A stretch of DNA of 64,000 nt, taken from the NCBI RefSeq assembly GCF_009720865.1, contig NZ_WNLA01000004.1, forward strand, positions 310,001 through 374,000, read 5' to 3'. Below are positions 1-8,294 of this stretch, piece after piece. Both the position numbers and the translations under genes were made by a program. The notes under the pieces were generated by a model. That model was not told where the DNA came from and ran no database searches. It worked only from the letters and a program-made list of their open reading frames with translations. Origin of the DNA: Pseudoduganella ginsengisoli. Its GTDB lineage: Bacteria; Pseudomonadota; Gammaproteobacteria; Burkholderiales; Burkholderiaceae_D. Each line of letters starts with the position of its first letter. Position 1 is the stretch's first letter.

Positions 1-1
1 G

Positions 2-775
2 TGGCAGTGGAAGCCGGAAAAACGGTCGCTTGAAGTGCTTTTTACAGCGGGCCACTTGATGATAGCCCGGCGTCACAATTTCCAGCGCGTGTATGACCTG
101 GCGGAGCGCGTGTTGCCGGACTGGGATGACCGCCGCACGCCCGCCCTTGACGACGTGCGCCGCACGTTCGTGCTGAAAACCGTCAAGGCGCTGGGCCTGG
201 CGCGGGCATCGTGGATTGCTGATTATTTCAGGACTAAACCACCACGGCTGGATCCGGAAACGCTGGTGGCGCAAGGATTGCTGCTGCGCGCCAGGGTGCA
301 GGGCTGGGATGACCCGGTGTATATCCACCCGGATCTGGCCGACCTGGCGGCCGGTGCGGCAGCCGGCAACCTGGCCGCCACCGCGACGACCATCCTGTCG
401 CCATTTGATCCCGTCGTGTGGGACCGCCGCCGCGCGCTGGATTTGTTTGGTTTTGACTACCGCCTGGAATGCTATACGCCGGCGGAAAAACGCCGCTATG
501 GCTATTTCACGCTGCCGGTTTTGCGCCGTGGCGCGCTGGTAGGGCGCGTGGATGCGAAAGCGCACCGGCGCGAACAATTATTTGAATTGAAATCCGTAAC
601 GTTGGAGCCCGGAGTGAAAATCAGCGACCGTTTCGTGCGCGATGTGGCGGGCGCGCTGCAACGCTGCGCCAGCTGGCATGGCTGCCCGCAAGTGCGGGTA
701 GGCGCGTGTGAACCCGTGGAATTGGCCGGCCTGCTGCAGGCGGCGCTGTCCGGGGCCGAGGAGGATGCGCGATGA
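2..775 (+). CDS. AlkZ/YcaQ-like winged-helix DNA glycosylase, 5' partial
   Basis: The open frame runs in from the left edge (it reads WQWKPEKRSLEVLF before the first internal GTG at 35), so the N-terminus lies outside the window. The text resembles the C-terminal part of the YcaQ/AlkZ family (formerly DUF1006), winged-helix proteins that unhook DNA interstrand crosslinks. Matching features are the LFTAGHLMIARR segment, the ILSPFDPVVWDRRR block and the C-terminal GYFTLPVL...VGRVDAKAHR segment. The catalytic QxQ region would lie in the missing or early part and cannot be checked. The stop overlaps the start of the next gene by 4 bp (ATGA), suggesting translational coupling. Confidence 0.8.
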   Translation, partial: WQWKPEKRSLEVLFTAGHLMIARRHNFQRVYDLAERVLPDWDDRRTPALDDVRRTFVLKTVKALGLARASWIADYFRTKPPRLDPETLVAQGLLLRARVQGWDDPVYIHPDLADLAAGAAAGNLAATATTILSPFDPVVWDRRRALDLFGFDYRLECYTPAEKRRYGYFTLPVLRRGALVGRVDAKAHRREQLFELKSVTLEPGVKISDRFVRDVAGALQRCASWHGCPQVRVGACEPVELAGLLQAALSGAEEDAR

Positions 776-1761
776 TGCTGCCATCCGCACCGGCCGCCGT
801 TGTCGGCGCCGACGGCATGCCGCTGTTGGGCCGCTTTTCCGGCCAGGCCGCGCAATTTGACTGGACCCGGCTGGCGGGCAGCCATGCCCGGGGGGCATTG
901 TGGCGGCGCTTTCACCATAAAAAATGGCATTACGTGGCGTTGGCCACGGAAGACGTGTTTTGCGCTGTGGCCATTGTGGACCTGGGCTGGATCAGTTCAT
1001 GTTTTGCCTATGCGTTCGACCGCAAGGATGAAGACATGCTGGCTAATTTTTCACAGGAAGGCTTGCCTGGCATTGCGGCGAAAGTCGCGGACCATGCCGG
1101 CGGCAACAGTACCTTCAAGGCCAAGGGTACGCGTATTGCCGTCAATTGCAGCGGGGACGGCCGCTATAGCCTGGAACTCGTGTCGCCCTACCTGGAAATC
1201 GATGCGCAATTCGGGCCGCCCGCGGCGCCGCTGTTGCTGGCAACGGGGCCGATTGCCGGCGGTTCCGTGCATGCCACGCAAAAATCGTCCGGCATGCCGC
1301 TGACGGGCGAAGTGCGTTTGTGGCGCGGCGAATACAGTCTCGATGGCGGCGTGGCCAGCTTTGATTATTCCAATGGTTTGCTGGCCCGCAATACAGCGTG
1401 GCGCTGGGCATCCGGCCACAGCCTGGAGCTGGGGTTCAATTTGCAGGCGGGATATTTCGGCGCCAATGAAAATGCGCTGTGGCTCGATGGCCAGGTGCAC
1501 CCGCTGGCAGCCGCACACTTTATTTATGACCACCACGATCCGCTGTCGAAGTGGCATATCTTTACGGAAGATGATTTGCTGGAACTGCACTTCACGCCGG
1601 AAGGCGCGCGGCGGCAAAACAAGAACCTGGTGATTGCAGCGAGCAAGTATCTGCAGCCGATCGGCACGTTTACGGGCTGGGTGCGTTCCAGCGCCGATGA
1701 ACCGAAGCGGGTGGTCAGTAATTTGGCGGGCGTGACGGAAGACCACACATCCAAATGGTGA
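772..1761 (+). CDS. DUF2804 domain-containing protein
   Basis: This 329-aa protein fits the DUF2804 family in length and in the pattern of Trp/His-rich blocks: WRRFHHKKWHYVAL near residues 44-57, TAWRWASG, and a C-terminal FTGWVRS. The family has a lipocalin-like or hydrolase-like beta fold and no firmly assigned reaction. There is no signal peptide or membrane segment, so it is probably cytosolic. It starts inside the stop of the upstream glycosylase gene (ATGA), so the two are likely co-transcribed. Its last 66 bp are echoed in degenerate form directly downstream (see the repeat at 1696-1833). Confidence 0.8.
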   Translation: MMLPSAPAAVVGADGMPLLGRFSGQAAQFDWTRLAGSHARGALWRRFHHKKWHYVALATEDVFCAVAIVDLGWISSCFAYAFDRKDEDMLANFSQEGLPGIAAKVADHAGGNSTFKAKGTRIAVNCSGDGRYSLELVSPYLEIDAQFGPPAAPLLLATGPIAGGSVHATQKSSGMPLTGEVRLWRGEYSLDGGVASFDYSNGLLARNTAWRWASGHSLELGFNLQAGYFGANENALWLDGQVHPLAAAHFIYDHHDPLSKWHIFTEDDLLELHFTPEGARRQNKNLVIAASKYLQPIGTFTGWVRSSADEPKRVVSNLAGVTEDHTSKW

Positions 1762-1833
1762 GGCATGGATGAGCCGAGGCGTGTCGTCGGCAATCTGGCA
1801 GGGAGTGACGCAAGGCCACACATCAACATGTAA
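1696..1833 (+). repeat. Degenerate tandem duplication of the DUF2804 gene 3' end
   Basis: The final 66 bp of the DUF2804 gene (1696-1761) are followed at once by a second, diverged 66-bp copy (1768-1833). The first encodes DEPKRVVSNLAG...; the second reads DEPRRVVGNLAG... and ends in its own TAA. An ATG at 1765 opens a 22-codon ORF over the second copy. Differences are mostly at third positions plus small indels. It is a remnant of a tandem gene duplication or a partial copy, probably not a functional gene. Confidence 0.75.
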
Positions 1834-1855
1834 GAACGGTAAGGAGGCTGGCCCC

Positions 1856-4255
1856 ATGAGCATCCGCAATTTTGGCAAGCTGTTTGACCCTGGATCGGTC
1901 GCCGTGATCGGCGCTTCGCAGCGGCCGGGCCGTCCCGGCACGGTTGTGCTGAACCATATGGCCGAAGGCGGCTATGCGGGGGCGCTGTGGCCCGTCAATC
2001 CGAAATATGACAGTTTGCTGGGCATCGCCTGTTATGGCAGTGTGGAGCAGCTCCCGCAGGCGCCGGATCTCGCCGTTATTTGCACGCCGCCTGCCACCGT
2101 GCCTGATTTGATTGCGCAACTGGGCAAGCGTGGCACGCGGGCCGCCGTGGTGCTGACGCCGGGGCTGGAGCGGGAAACCCGGTGGGAAGGCACGACCTTG
2201 CATCAAGCCATGCTGGATGCGGCGAAACCGCATGTGCTGCGTATCCTGGGTCCGGGCGGCGTGGGTTTGCTGGCGCCTGCCAGCGGCTTGAATGCCAGCC
2301 TGGCCCCATCGCGCCTGCCGATGGGGCGCATTGCCTTGCTGTCCGAGTCGGATGCCGTCATGACGGCGGCGCTGGACTGGGCGCATTTGCACGATGTGGG
2401 GTTTTCCAAATGCGTGTCGCTGGGGGAGCGGGGCGATATCGACCTCGGTGATTTGCTTGATTACCTGGCCGATGACGATGAGACGGGCGCCATCCTGATG
2501 TATGTGGAAAGTGTCGTGTGCGCCCGTAAATTCATGACGGCGGGACGCATTGCTTCGCGCGCCAAGCCTGTGATCGTATTGAAACCAGGTGGCGGGCCGG
2601 GCGACGACGTGTATGACGCCGCGTTCCGCCGCGCCGGCATGCTGCGCGTGCATGCAACGGAAGACTTATTCGACGCGGTGGAAACGCTGGGCCGGGCCAA
2701 GCCGCTGCGCGGTGAAAAGCTGGCGGTCCTGTCCAATGGCGCGGCGCTGGCCCGCATTGCCGCCGGCGCCGTGGCGCAGGCGGACGGCAAACTGGCGGGC
2801 GATCCCGTGATCCTGGACATGGATGCGCCGCCTGAAACGTGCGCTGCGGCGCTGCAGGCGTTGCTGGCGCCTGCCGGCGCCGCACTGGCGCCTGATGCCG
2901 TGCTGCTGGTGTTTGCCCCGTCGCAGGGTGTGGATGCTGCTGCGGTGGCGCAAGCGCTGGTCGCGCCGGTGCAGGCGTCCGGCAAGAATGTGCTGTCGTG
3001 CTGGCTGGGCGGCGAAACCATGGCGCCTGCGCGGCAAGTGCTGGCGCAAGCGGGTTTGCCGACGTATGACACGCCGGAACAGGCCGTGCATGGCTTTATG
3101 CAGCTGGTGCAATACCGCCGCAGCCAGGATCAATTGAATCAAGTGCCGGGCGCCTTGCCCCGTGCCAGCCGTCCCGAGCGGGAAGCCGCGCACGCCTTGG
3201 TTTTGCAAGCCATCAAAGAGGGCCGAACGGTGCTCGATGGGGCCGATGCTTGCGCCGTGCTGGCAGCGTATGGCATTGCCGTGGCCGATCCAGGCGCTGG
3301 CCCCGGCATGCGGCTGGCCCGGGCGCTGGCCCATGAATTGGCCATTACCGTGGAAACCGACCCGATGTTCGGCCCCGTGATCCGCTTTGGCCGGGGCGGG
3401 GCAGCGGCGGAGCTGGTGGCCGGGCTGGAAGATGAGCAAGCCGTTGGCTTGCCGCCCTTAAATATGGTGCTGGCGCGGGAACTGGTCGAGCGCACCCGTG
3501 TGGCGCGCGCATTGGCCGGCGTGCGCAACGGCCCCCGTTTGCGTCCGGCAGCCGACATCGATGCGCTGTGCCATGTGCTGATCCAGGTGTCGGACCTGGT
3601 GGCCGATACGGCGGAACTGGTGTCGCTGACGCTGGATCCGCTGCTGGCCGATGCGCAAGGCGTGCTGGCGCTGCAGGCGTCGCTGCAACTGGGGGCGCCG
3701 CGCGCCGGCCATGCGCAAGCGATCCGGCCCTATCCGCAAGAACTGGAACAGGAAATCCAATGGCAAGGCGCGCCGCTGGTGTTGCGGCCGATCCGCCCGG
3801 AAGACACGCCGCAGCACCGTGAATTCTTTGCACAATTGCAACCTGAAGATGTGCGGCTGCGTTTCTTTTCACCGATCCGCGAACTGCATCCGAACCAGCT
3901 GGCGCGCTTGACGCAAATTGATTACGACCGCGCGATGGCGTTTATTGCGTCGCGGTCCATGCCGGACGGAAACCCTGAAACGTTGGGTGTCGTGCGGGCT
4001 GTTGCAGATCCGGATAACAGAAAGGCAGAATTTGCTATTTTGGTACGATCTGACTTGAAGGGAATGGGTCTAGGCGCTATTCTGTTTCAAAAGCTGGTCG
4101 ACTATTTCCGCGGCCGGGGCACTGCGGAACTGGTCGGCGAAGCGTTGTCTGAAAATAGCGGTATTCAGCAACTGGTGCGCCGCTTTGGCGGTACAGTCAG
4201 TCCGTCGCTGGAACCGGGGATGGCCGATCTTCGGATCAAGTTGCAAGACCCTTGA
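1856..4255 (+). CDS. PatZ/Pat-like protein lysine acyltransferase (CoA-binding/ligase-like fused to GNAT)
   Basis: The start at 1856 is chosen because AAGGAGG lies 9 nt upstream and the protein then opens with the Rossmann CoA-binding pattern LFDPGSVAVIGASQRPGRPG; an in-frame start at 1769 would add 29 residues taken from the upstream repeat. The 799-aa chain has a CoA-binding domain (about 1-130), a succinyl-CoA-ligase-like part (130-450), a remnant of an ATP-grasp domain (450-640) and a C-terminal GNAT domain (about 645-799, with VLRPIRPEDTPQHREFF and LGAILFQKLVDYFRGRG). Related proteins acetylate lysines such as that of acetyl-CoA synthetase. The ATP-grasp part looks internally shortened, so ADP-forming ligase activity is unlikely and the front half is probably regulatory. 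Confidence 0.82.
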   Translation: MSIRNFGKLFDPGSVAVIGASQRPGRPGTVVLNHMAEGGYAGALWPVNPKYDSLLGIACYGSVEQLPQAPDLAVICTPPATVPDLIAQLGKRGTRAAVVLTPGLERETRWEGTTLHQAMLDAAKPHVLRILGPGGVGLLAPASGLNASLAPSRLPMGRIALLSESDAVMTAALDWAHLHDVGFSKCVSLGERGDIDLGDLLDYLADDDETGAILMYVESVVCARKFMTAGRIASRAKPVIVLKPGGGPGDDVYDAAFRRAGMLRVHATEDLFDAVETLGRAKPLRGEKLAVLSNGAALARIAAGAVAQADGKLAGDPVILDMDAPPETCAAALQALLAPAGAALAPDAVLLVFAPSQGVDAAAVAQALVAPVQASGKNVLSCWLGGETMAPARQVLAQAGLPTYDTPEQAVHGFMQLVQYRRSQDQLNQVPGALPRASRPEREAAHALVLQAIKEGRTVLDGADACAVLAAYGIAVADPGAGPGMRLARALAHELAITVETDPMFGPVIRFGRGGAAAELVAGLEDEQAVGLPPLNMVLARELVERTRVARALAGVRNGPRLRPAADIDALCHVLIQVSDLVADTAELVSLTLDPLLADAQGVLALQASLQLGAPRAGHAQAIRPYPQELEQEIQWQGAPLVLRPIRPEDTPQHREFFAQLQPEDVRLRFFSPIRELHPNQLARLTQIDYDRAMAFIASRSMPDGNPETLGVVRAVADPDNRKAEFAILVRSDLKGMGLGAILFQKLVDYFRGRGTAELVGEALSENSGIQQLVRRFGGTVSPSLEPGMADLRIKLQDP

Positions 4256-4352
4256 TGTTGGTTTGTTCAATGTCAAGGCATCAGCAGTCGCAAATCTTTA
4301 CACTTTTACTTCCGCCTCTCGCTTTGTTGAGTGATTCTAGCTTGGAGTAAAG

Positions 4353-5057
4353 ATGTTAACGGCCACTTATACCTTGGTAGCTCTATCTGTAGAGCAAGCT
4401 AATATCCGTGTCAGTCTGCAATCGTTCCAAAAATATGTGCAAGCCACGTTGCTGCGCCAGCATGGCATGTCACTGAACCAACTGGAGTTCGCCTACGAAT
4501 CGCTGAACCGCCTGTACCAGGCTTGCCATTGGCGCAAGATCGAAATGTATTTGATCCCCGCCATCCGCCAGGCCACGCAGCAAGCCGACCAGCTATTGGA
4601 AGAATTGGGCCGCCTGAATGATTCGGCGCTCAATGTGATCCGGTCGCTGCAGGAACAGGTGGCGAAATCGCAGCGGGATAATGAAGCGTGCGGAGAAGAA
4701 ATTGCCGAACGCATCGATACCTTTTGCGACTCCATGCTGAACCGGCTGGACAAGGAAGAAAAGGAATTGTTCAACGTGGCCCGCACCGCCATTGGCGGCG
4801 AAGAGTGGTTCGCGATTGCCAACCAGTTCCTGCTGCACGACGCCCATGTGGCGGAAGCGCGCCGCTGCCGTGGCGCCTTGCCGGCGCCGACTGAACAATT
4901 ATTATTATCGGAACCCGATGATAATGTCATTGACCTGGTGCCGCAGCTGGCGGCCTTGCCGGTCGAAGTGCCGGATGATGAACTGGAAACCCCGATTCCA
5001 GTGTCTGAGCTGCAATTTAAACGGCGCGCCAACAGCCGCCGCGCCATGATGGAATAA
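4353..5057 (+). CDS. Conserved helical hypothetical protein
   Basis: This 234-aa soluble protein is predicted mainly helical, with a four-helix-like first 150 residues and an acidic, Pro-containing C-terminal tail (EVPDDELETPIPV) ending in a basic RRANSRRAMME. The segment RLDKEEKELFNVAR recalls the HHE/hemerythrin pattern ExxELFxxA, but the iron-binding histidines are absent, so metal binding is not supported. GGAG lies 7 nt before the ATG at 4353. The gene stands alone between the acyltransferase and the DUF349 gene with about 100 bp on each side. I do not recognise its function. Confidence 0.6.
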   Translation: MLTATYTLVALSVEQANIRVSLQSFQKYVQATLLRQHGMSLNQLEFAYESLNRLYQACHWRKIEMYLIPAIRQATQQADQLLEELGRLNDSALNVIRSLQEQVAKSQRDNEACGEEIAERIDTFCDSMLNRLDKEEKELFNVARTAIGGEEWFAIANQFLLHDAHVAEARRCRGALPAPTEQLLLSEPDDNVIDLVPQLAALPVEVPDDELETPIPVSELQFKRRANSRRAMME

Positions 5058-5155
5058 TGGGCCGTGCCCGCCAACGAGGGGCGATTCCGGGTGGCCGCCG
5101 AAGCAAAACGCGTTACTTTGCTATGATGGTGGTTTTGATCACCCGGTAGCCCATT

Positions 5156-7771
5156 ATGTTCGAATTCCTCTTCAAACGCCCCGGCGACAAGCCGTCCGAT
5201 CAGCAGGCCAATCCGGAACAGGCTGCAGCAAGCGCTGCAACTGCCGCCAATGCTGAGCAGACTGCCGCCCGCCGTGCTGCCCAGTTGGAACGGGCCAAGG
5301 CGCTGGGGGGCGATGAGACGGGCGCCGTCGACCTGATCTTGCAAAGCGAATTTGCCGACGTGCGGCTGGCGGCTGCCGAGCACGTCAACAGCCAGGCCAT
5401 GCTGGAAAAAGTCCAGCAAGCGATGCGCAATACGGACCGCCGCGTGGCAAAACTCATGCAAGGCCGTCTGGACGCCTTGCGCCACCAGCAAGCGGAGCAG
5501 CGCCAGGCGGAAGCAGCCATCGCATCGGCCCGCAAGCTGGCGCAAGATGACAAGCTCACGCCCAATCTGGTCGCCGAACTGGACCGCATGTGGAAAGTCA
5601 TTGCCGCCGGTCCTGCGTTGACAGAAGAATTTGACGCCGTGCGCGCCACGCTGGCAAAACGCCTGGAAGACCAGATGGCGCTGCAGCGCGCCGCGCTCGA
5701 TGCGCTGGCGGCCGTGCGCCGCATCGCGGCCGGGCAGTTGCCGGAAGGCGTCACGGCCGATGCCGTGCCTGCGCTGCTCGATGAACTGGCTGCCGGCCAT
5801 GCGGCGCGCCAGGCGTCGCCGGAAAAAGAATCGCTGCCACGCCACTTGCTGGCAGACTTCGACACGGCGCTGGCCGGCGTCCGCGCAGGGCAAGAGACTG
5901 TCGCTGCACGCCGTGCGGCGCTGGCAGGCTGGCAGGCGCAAGACGCCGCTACGCTGAATGCCGATGAATTGAAACGCAGCTGGAATGCGCTGCCGAAAGT
6001 CGCCGATGCGGTTGCGGCGCAGGCGCTGCAACAGGAATTCGACGCCCTGCTGGCTGCCGTGCCGGCGCCGGTGCGCGTCAAAGAAGAAGCGCCGCCGCCC
6101 AAGGTCCAGCATCAGGAACACGGCGGCAAGCCCGAAGCGCGCAAGGAATCGCCTGCCGCGCAGGAAGCCAACCGTGAAGCCAACCGCCACTTCATGGCGA
6201 TTGTCGACCAGATGGAAGCGGCGTTGAACCAGGGCCAGTTGCACATAGCCGCCGACCACGACAAGGTGTTGAAAGAAACCAGGACCGGCCGTTTGACGCA
6301 AGCGCAAGCGGACCGCCTCGCGCACGTGCGTGCCGAGCTGAAGCGGCTGGGCGACTGGGCGCGCTGGGGCGGCAATGTGTCGCGCGAAGAATTGGTGAAA
6401 GCCGTGGAAGAATTGCCGGCGCAAAAACTGTCGATGCCCGAACTGGCCAAAAAAGTCGGTTCCATGCGCGAGCGCTGGAAAGCGCTGGACGGCGTCTCCG
6501 GCGCCGCGCCCAAGTCGCTGTGGGAGCGTTTCGATGCAGCGTGTACGGCAGCGTATGCGCCGGCCGCGGCCCACTTCAAGCACCTGGCCGATGAGCGCCA
6601 CACGAATGCCGCCAAAGCGGAAGCCATGATTTCCGAAGTGGAAAAAATGGCGGCGGAACTGGCCGGCGAAGTACCGAATTTCAAGGCGCTGGCCGCCGCC
6701 GCCCAGCGTTTGCGTCAGGCATGGGGCCGCTTGGGAGCGATCGACCGCAAGGAAAAGAAAAAGCTCGATGCCGCGTTTGATCAAGCCATGGCCAAGATGA
6801 CGGGCCCGCTCGAAGAGCAGCGCCGTATCGAAGTGGCCCGCCGCGAGCAATTGATTGCCGAGACGGAAAAGCTGGCGCCGACCGACCGCCACACGCTCGA
6901 TACCGTGCGCCACTTGCAAGAGCAATGGCAGGAATACGCCCGTGCGCTGCCGCTGGAGCGCAAGCAGGAACAGGCGCTGTGGCAGCGTTTCCGCGCCGCG
7001 TGCGATGCGATCTTTGCCGCCCGCAAGGAATCCGCCCATGCAGCCGACAGTGAACGCAAAGCCCACTTGCACGTGCGTGAAGATATTTGCGCGCAACTGG
7101 AAAACGCCACGTTCACGGGCGACGACAAGGCGCAACTGGCTGCCATCACGAAAGCGCTGCGCGATGCAGCGCAGGCATGGCATGCATCCGGCCACGTGCC
7201 GCGTGCCAGCGAAGGGAAAATCGAGGCCCGCTACAAAGCCGCCACTGCCGCCGTCCAGGCGCAAGCCGATGCGATCCGCAAACGCGCCGGCGCGGCGCAA
7301 GCCAATGCGCTGCGCGACAAGCTGCGTTTGACGCAAGCGCTGGAATCGGCCATCACCACCGGTGAAACCATCGATGGCGCCGATTGGGAAAGCCGCTGGA
7401 AAGCGTTGCCGGCCTTGCCGGGCGAATATGAACGCGTGCTGCACGGCCGCTTTGCGGCGGGCATTGCGGCAGCCGCCGAGAGCGGCAAGCGCAGCGCCTA
7501 TGCGGCGCGCCTGGAGCAGGCCCGCGCCACGTTGCTCAGTGAAGTACTGCGCCTGGAAATCGTGGCGGGCGTGGACAGCGGCGCGGAATTTGCCCGCGAC
7601 CGTTTGAAAATGCAGGTGGAAGTGCTGCAATCGTCGCTGAAGTCCGGCCAAAAGCCCATGACGCAAGCGGCGCAATTCCTGCAACTGTGCGCGATGCCGG
7701 CGCTGGCCGATGCGCGCACGGCGTCGCGTATCGAACAATTGTTCCGCCGCATAGGCGCCGATGCAAAATGA
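5156..7771 (+). CDS. DUF349 repeat protein
   Basis: An 871-aa, Ala/Arg/Glu-rich, almost wholly helical protein with repeated DUF349-type units. Examples are the W+ALDGVSGAAPKSLWERFDAAC unit near residues 440-465 and later LWQRFRAACDAIFAARKE. The N-terminus (residues 30-100) looks HEAT-like, with alternating DLILQSEFADVRLAAAEHV helices. DUF349 proteins are widespread in beta- and gammaproteobacteria; their role is unsettled, with links to DNA damage and RNA in some genomes. No signal peptide is seen. The stop overlaps the moaE start (ATGA), so moaE is probably translated from the same transcript. Confidence 0.82.
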   Translation: MFEFLFKRPGDKPSDQQANPEQAAASAATAANAEQTAARRAAQLERAKALGGDETGAVDLILQSEFADVRLAAAEHVNSQAMLEKVQQAMRNTDRRVAKLMQGRLDALRHQQAEQRQAEAAIASARKLAQDDKLTPNLVAELDRMWKVIAAGPALTEEFDAVRATLAKRLEDQMALQRAALDALAAVRRIAAGQLPEGVTADAVPALLDELAAGHAARQASPEKESLPRHLLADFDTALAGVRAGQETVAARRAALAGWQAQDAATLNADELKRSWNALPKVADAVAAQALQQEFDALLAAVPAPVRVKEEAPPPKVQHQEHGGKPEARKESPAAQEANREANRHFMAIVDQMEAALNQGQLHIAADHDKVLKETRTGRLTQAQADRLAHVRAELKRLGDWARWGGNVSREELVKAVEELPAQKLSMPELAKKVGSMRERWKALDGVSGAAPKSLWERFDAACTAAYAPAAAHFKHLADERHTNAAKAEAMISEVEKMAAELAGEVPNFKALAAAAQRLRQAWGRLGAIDRKEKKKLDAAFDQAMAKMTGPLEEQRRIEVARREQLIAETEKLAPTDRHTLDTVRHLQEQWQEYARALPLERKQEQALWQRFRAACDAIFAARKESAHAADSERKAHLHVREDICAQLENATFTGDDKAQLAAITKALRDAAQAWHASGHVPRASEGKIEARYKAATAAVQAQADAIRKRAGAAQANALRDKLRLTQALESAITTGETIDGADWESRWKALPALPGEYERVLHGRFAAGIAAAAESGKRSAYAARLEQARATLLSEVLRLEIVAGVDSGAEFARDRLKMQVEVLQSSLKSGQKPMTQAAQFLQLCAMPALADARTASRIEQLFRRIGADAK

Positions 7772-8235
7772 CGGCGTTTTTTAGTCAAGTCCGTGTCCAG
7801 GCGGAAGATTTCGATGTGGCCTATGAGCTGGCGCAACTGCGCGCCGGCAATGCCAAGGTGGGCGGCGTCGTGAGTTTCGTCGGCACCGTGCGCGACCTGA
7901 ATGAAGGCGCGCACGTGGCGGAAATGGAACTGGAGCATTACCCGGGCATGACGGAACAATCAATTGCCGCCATCATTGGCCAGGCGCAGCAGCGCTGGCC
8001 GATCTATGGTGCGCTGGTGATCCACCGCATCGGCCCGCTGAAGCCGGCGGAACAAATCGTCATGGTGGCCGTCACGTCGGCCCACCGTGGCGAAGCATTT
8101 GCCGCTTGCGAATTCATTATTGATTATCTGAAAACCGAAGCGCCGTTCTGGAAAAAAGAACAGACGCCGGACGGGGCGCGCTGGGTCGATGCGCGCGTCA
8201 GCGATGATGCTGCGCTCAAGAAATGGCAGTCTTGA
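7768..8235 (+). CDS. moaE: Molybdopterin synthase catalytic (large) subunit MoaE
   Basis: MoaE joins with thiocarboxylated MoaD to put the dithiolene sulfurs into precursor Z, making molybdopterin. At 155 aa it has the usual family length. Diagnostic segments are VGGVVSFVGTVRDLN, MELEHYPGMTE, HRIGPLKPAEQIVMVAV, SAHRGEAFAACEFIIDYLKTEAPFWKKE and the C-terminal GARWVDA; the KTEAPFWKKE lysines belong to the active site. The ATG at 7768 is chosen over the longer frame because it gives the canonical N-terminus and overlaps the DUF349 stop. moaD and moeA are not in this window, so the cofactor genes are split. Confidence 0.95.
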   Translation: MTAFFSQVRVQAEDFDVAYELAQLRAGNAKVGGVVSFVGTVRDLNEGAHVAEMELEHYPGMTEQSIAAIIGQAQQRWPIYGALVIHRIGPLKPAEQIVMVAVTSAHRGEAFAACEFIIDYLKTEAPFWKKEQTPDGARWVDARVSDDAALKKWQS

Positions 8236-8258
8236 AAATGCGGCTTTGAGCCTTACCT
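8231..8258 (+). promoter_or_regulatory. Candidate sigma-32 (heat-shock) promoter for clpB
   Basis: CTTGAAA at 8231-8237 matches the sigma-32 -35 consensus exactly and overlaps the moaE stop codon. After a 13-nt spacer, CCTTACCT (8251-8258) is a partial match to the -10 form CCCCATNT. The clpB ATG follows 36 bp later. The site makes biological sense because clpB is a classic RpoH target, but the -10 match is only moderate. Confidence 0.38.
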
Positions 8259-8294
8259 TGTCCGCAACACAGACACAAACCGGAGCGGTTTATC

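Noticed and set aside
4353..5057. Hemerythrin assignment for the 234-aa protein
   Set aside because: The required His and Glu metal ligands are not present; only a short helix pattern is alike.
4493..7738. 1081-codon open frame on the minus strand opposite the DUF349 gene
   Set aside because: It is the shadow of a high-GC Ala/Arg-rich gene; the plus strand has clear DUF349 motifs and the antisense text is low-complexity without any motif.
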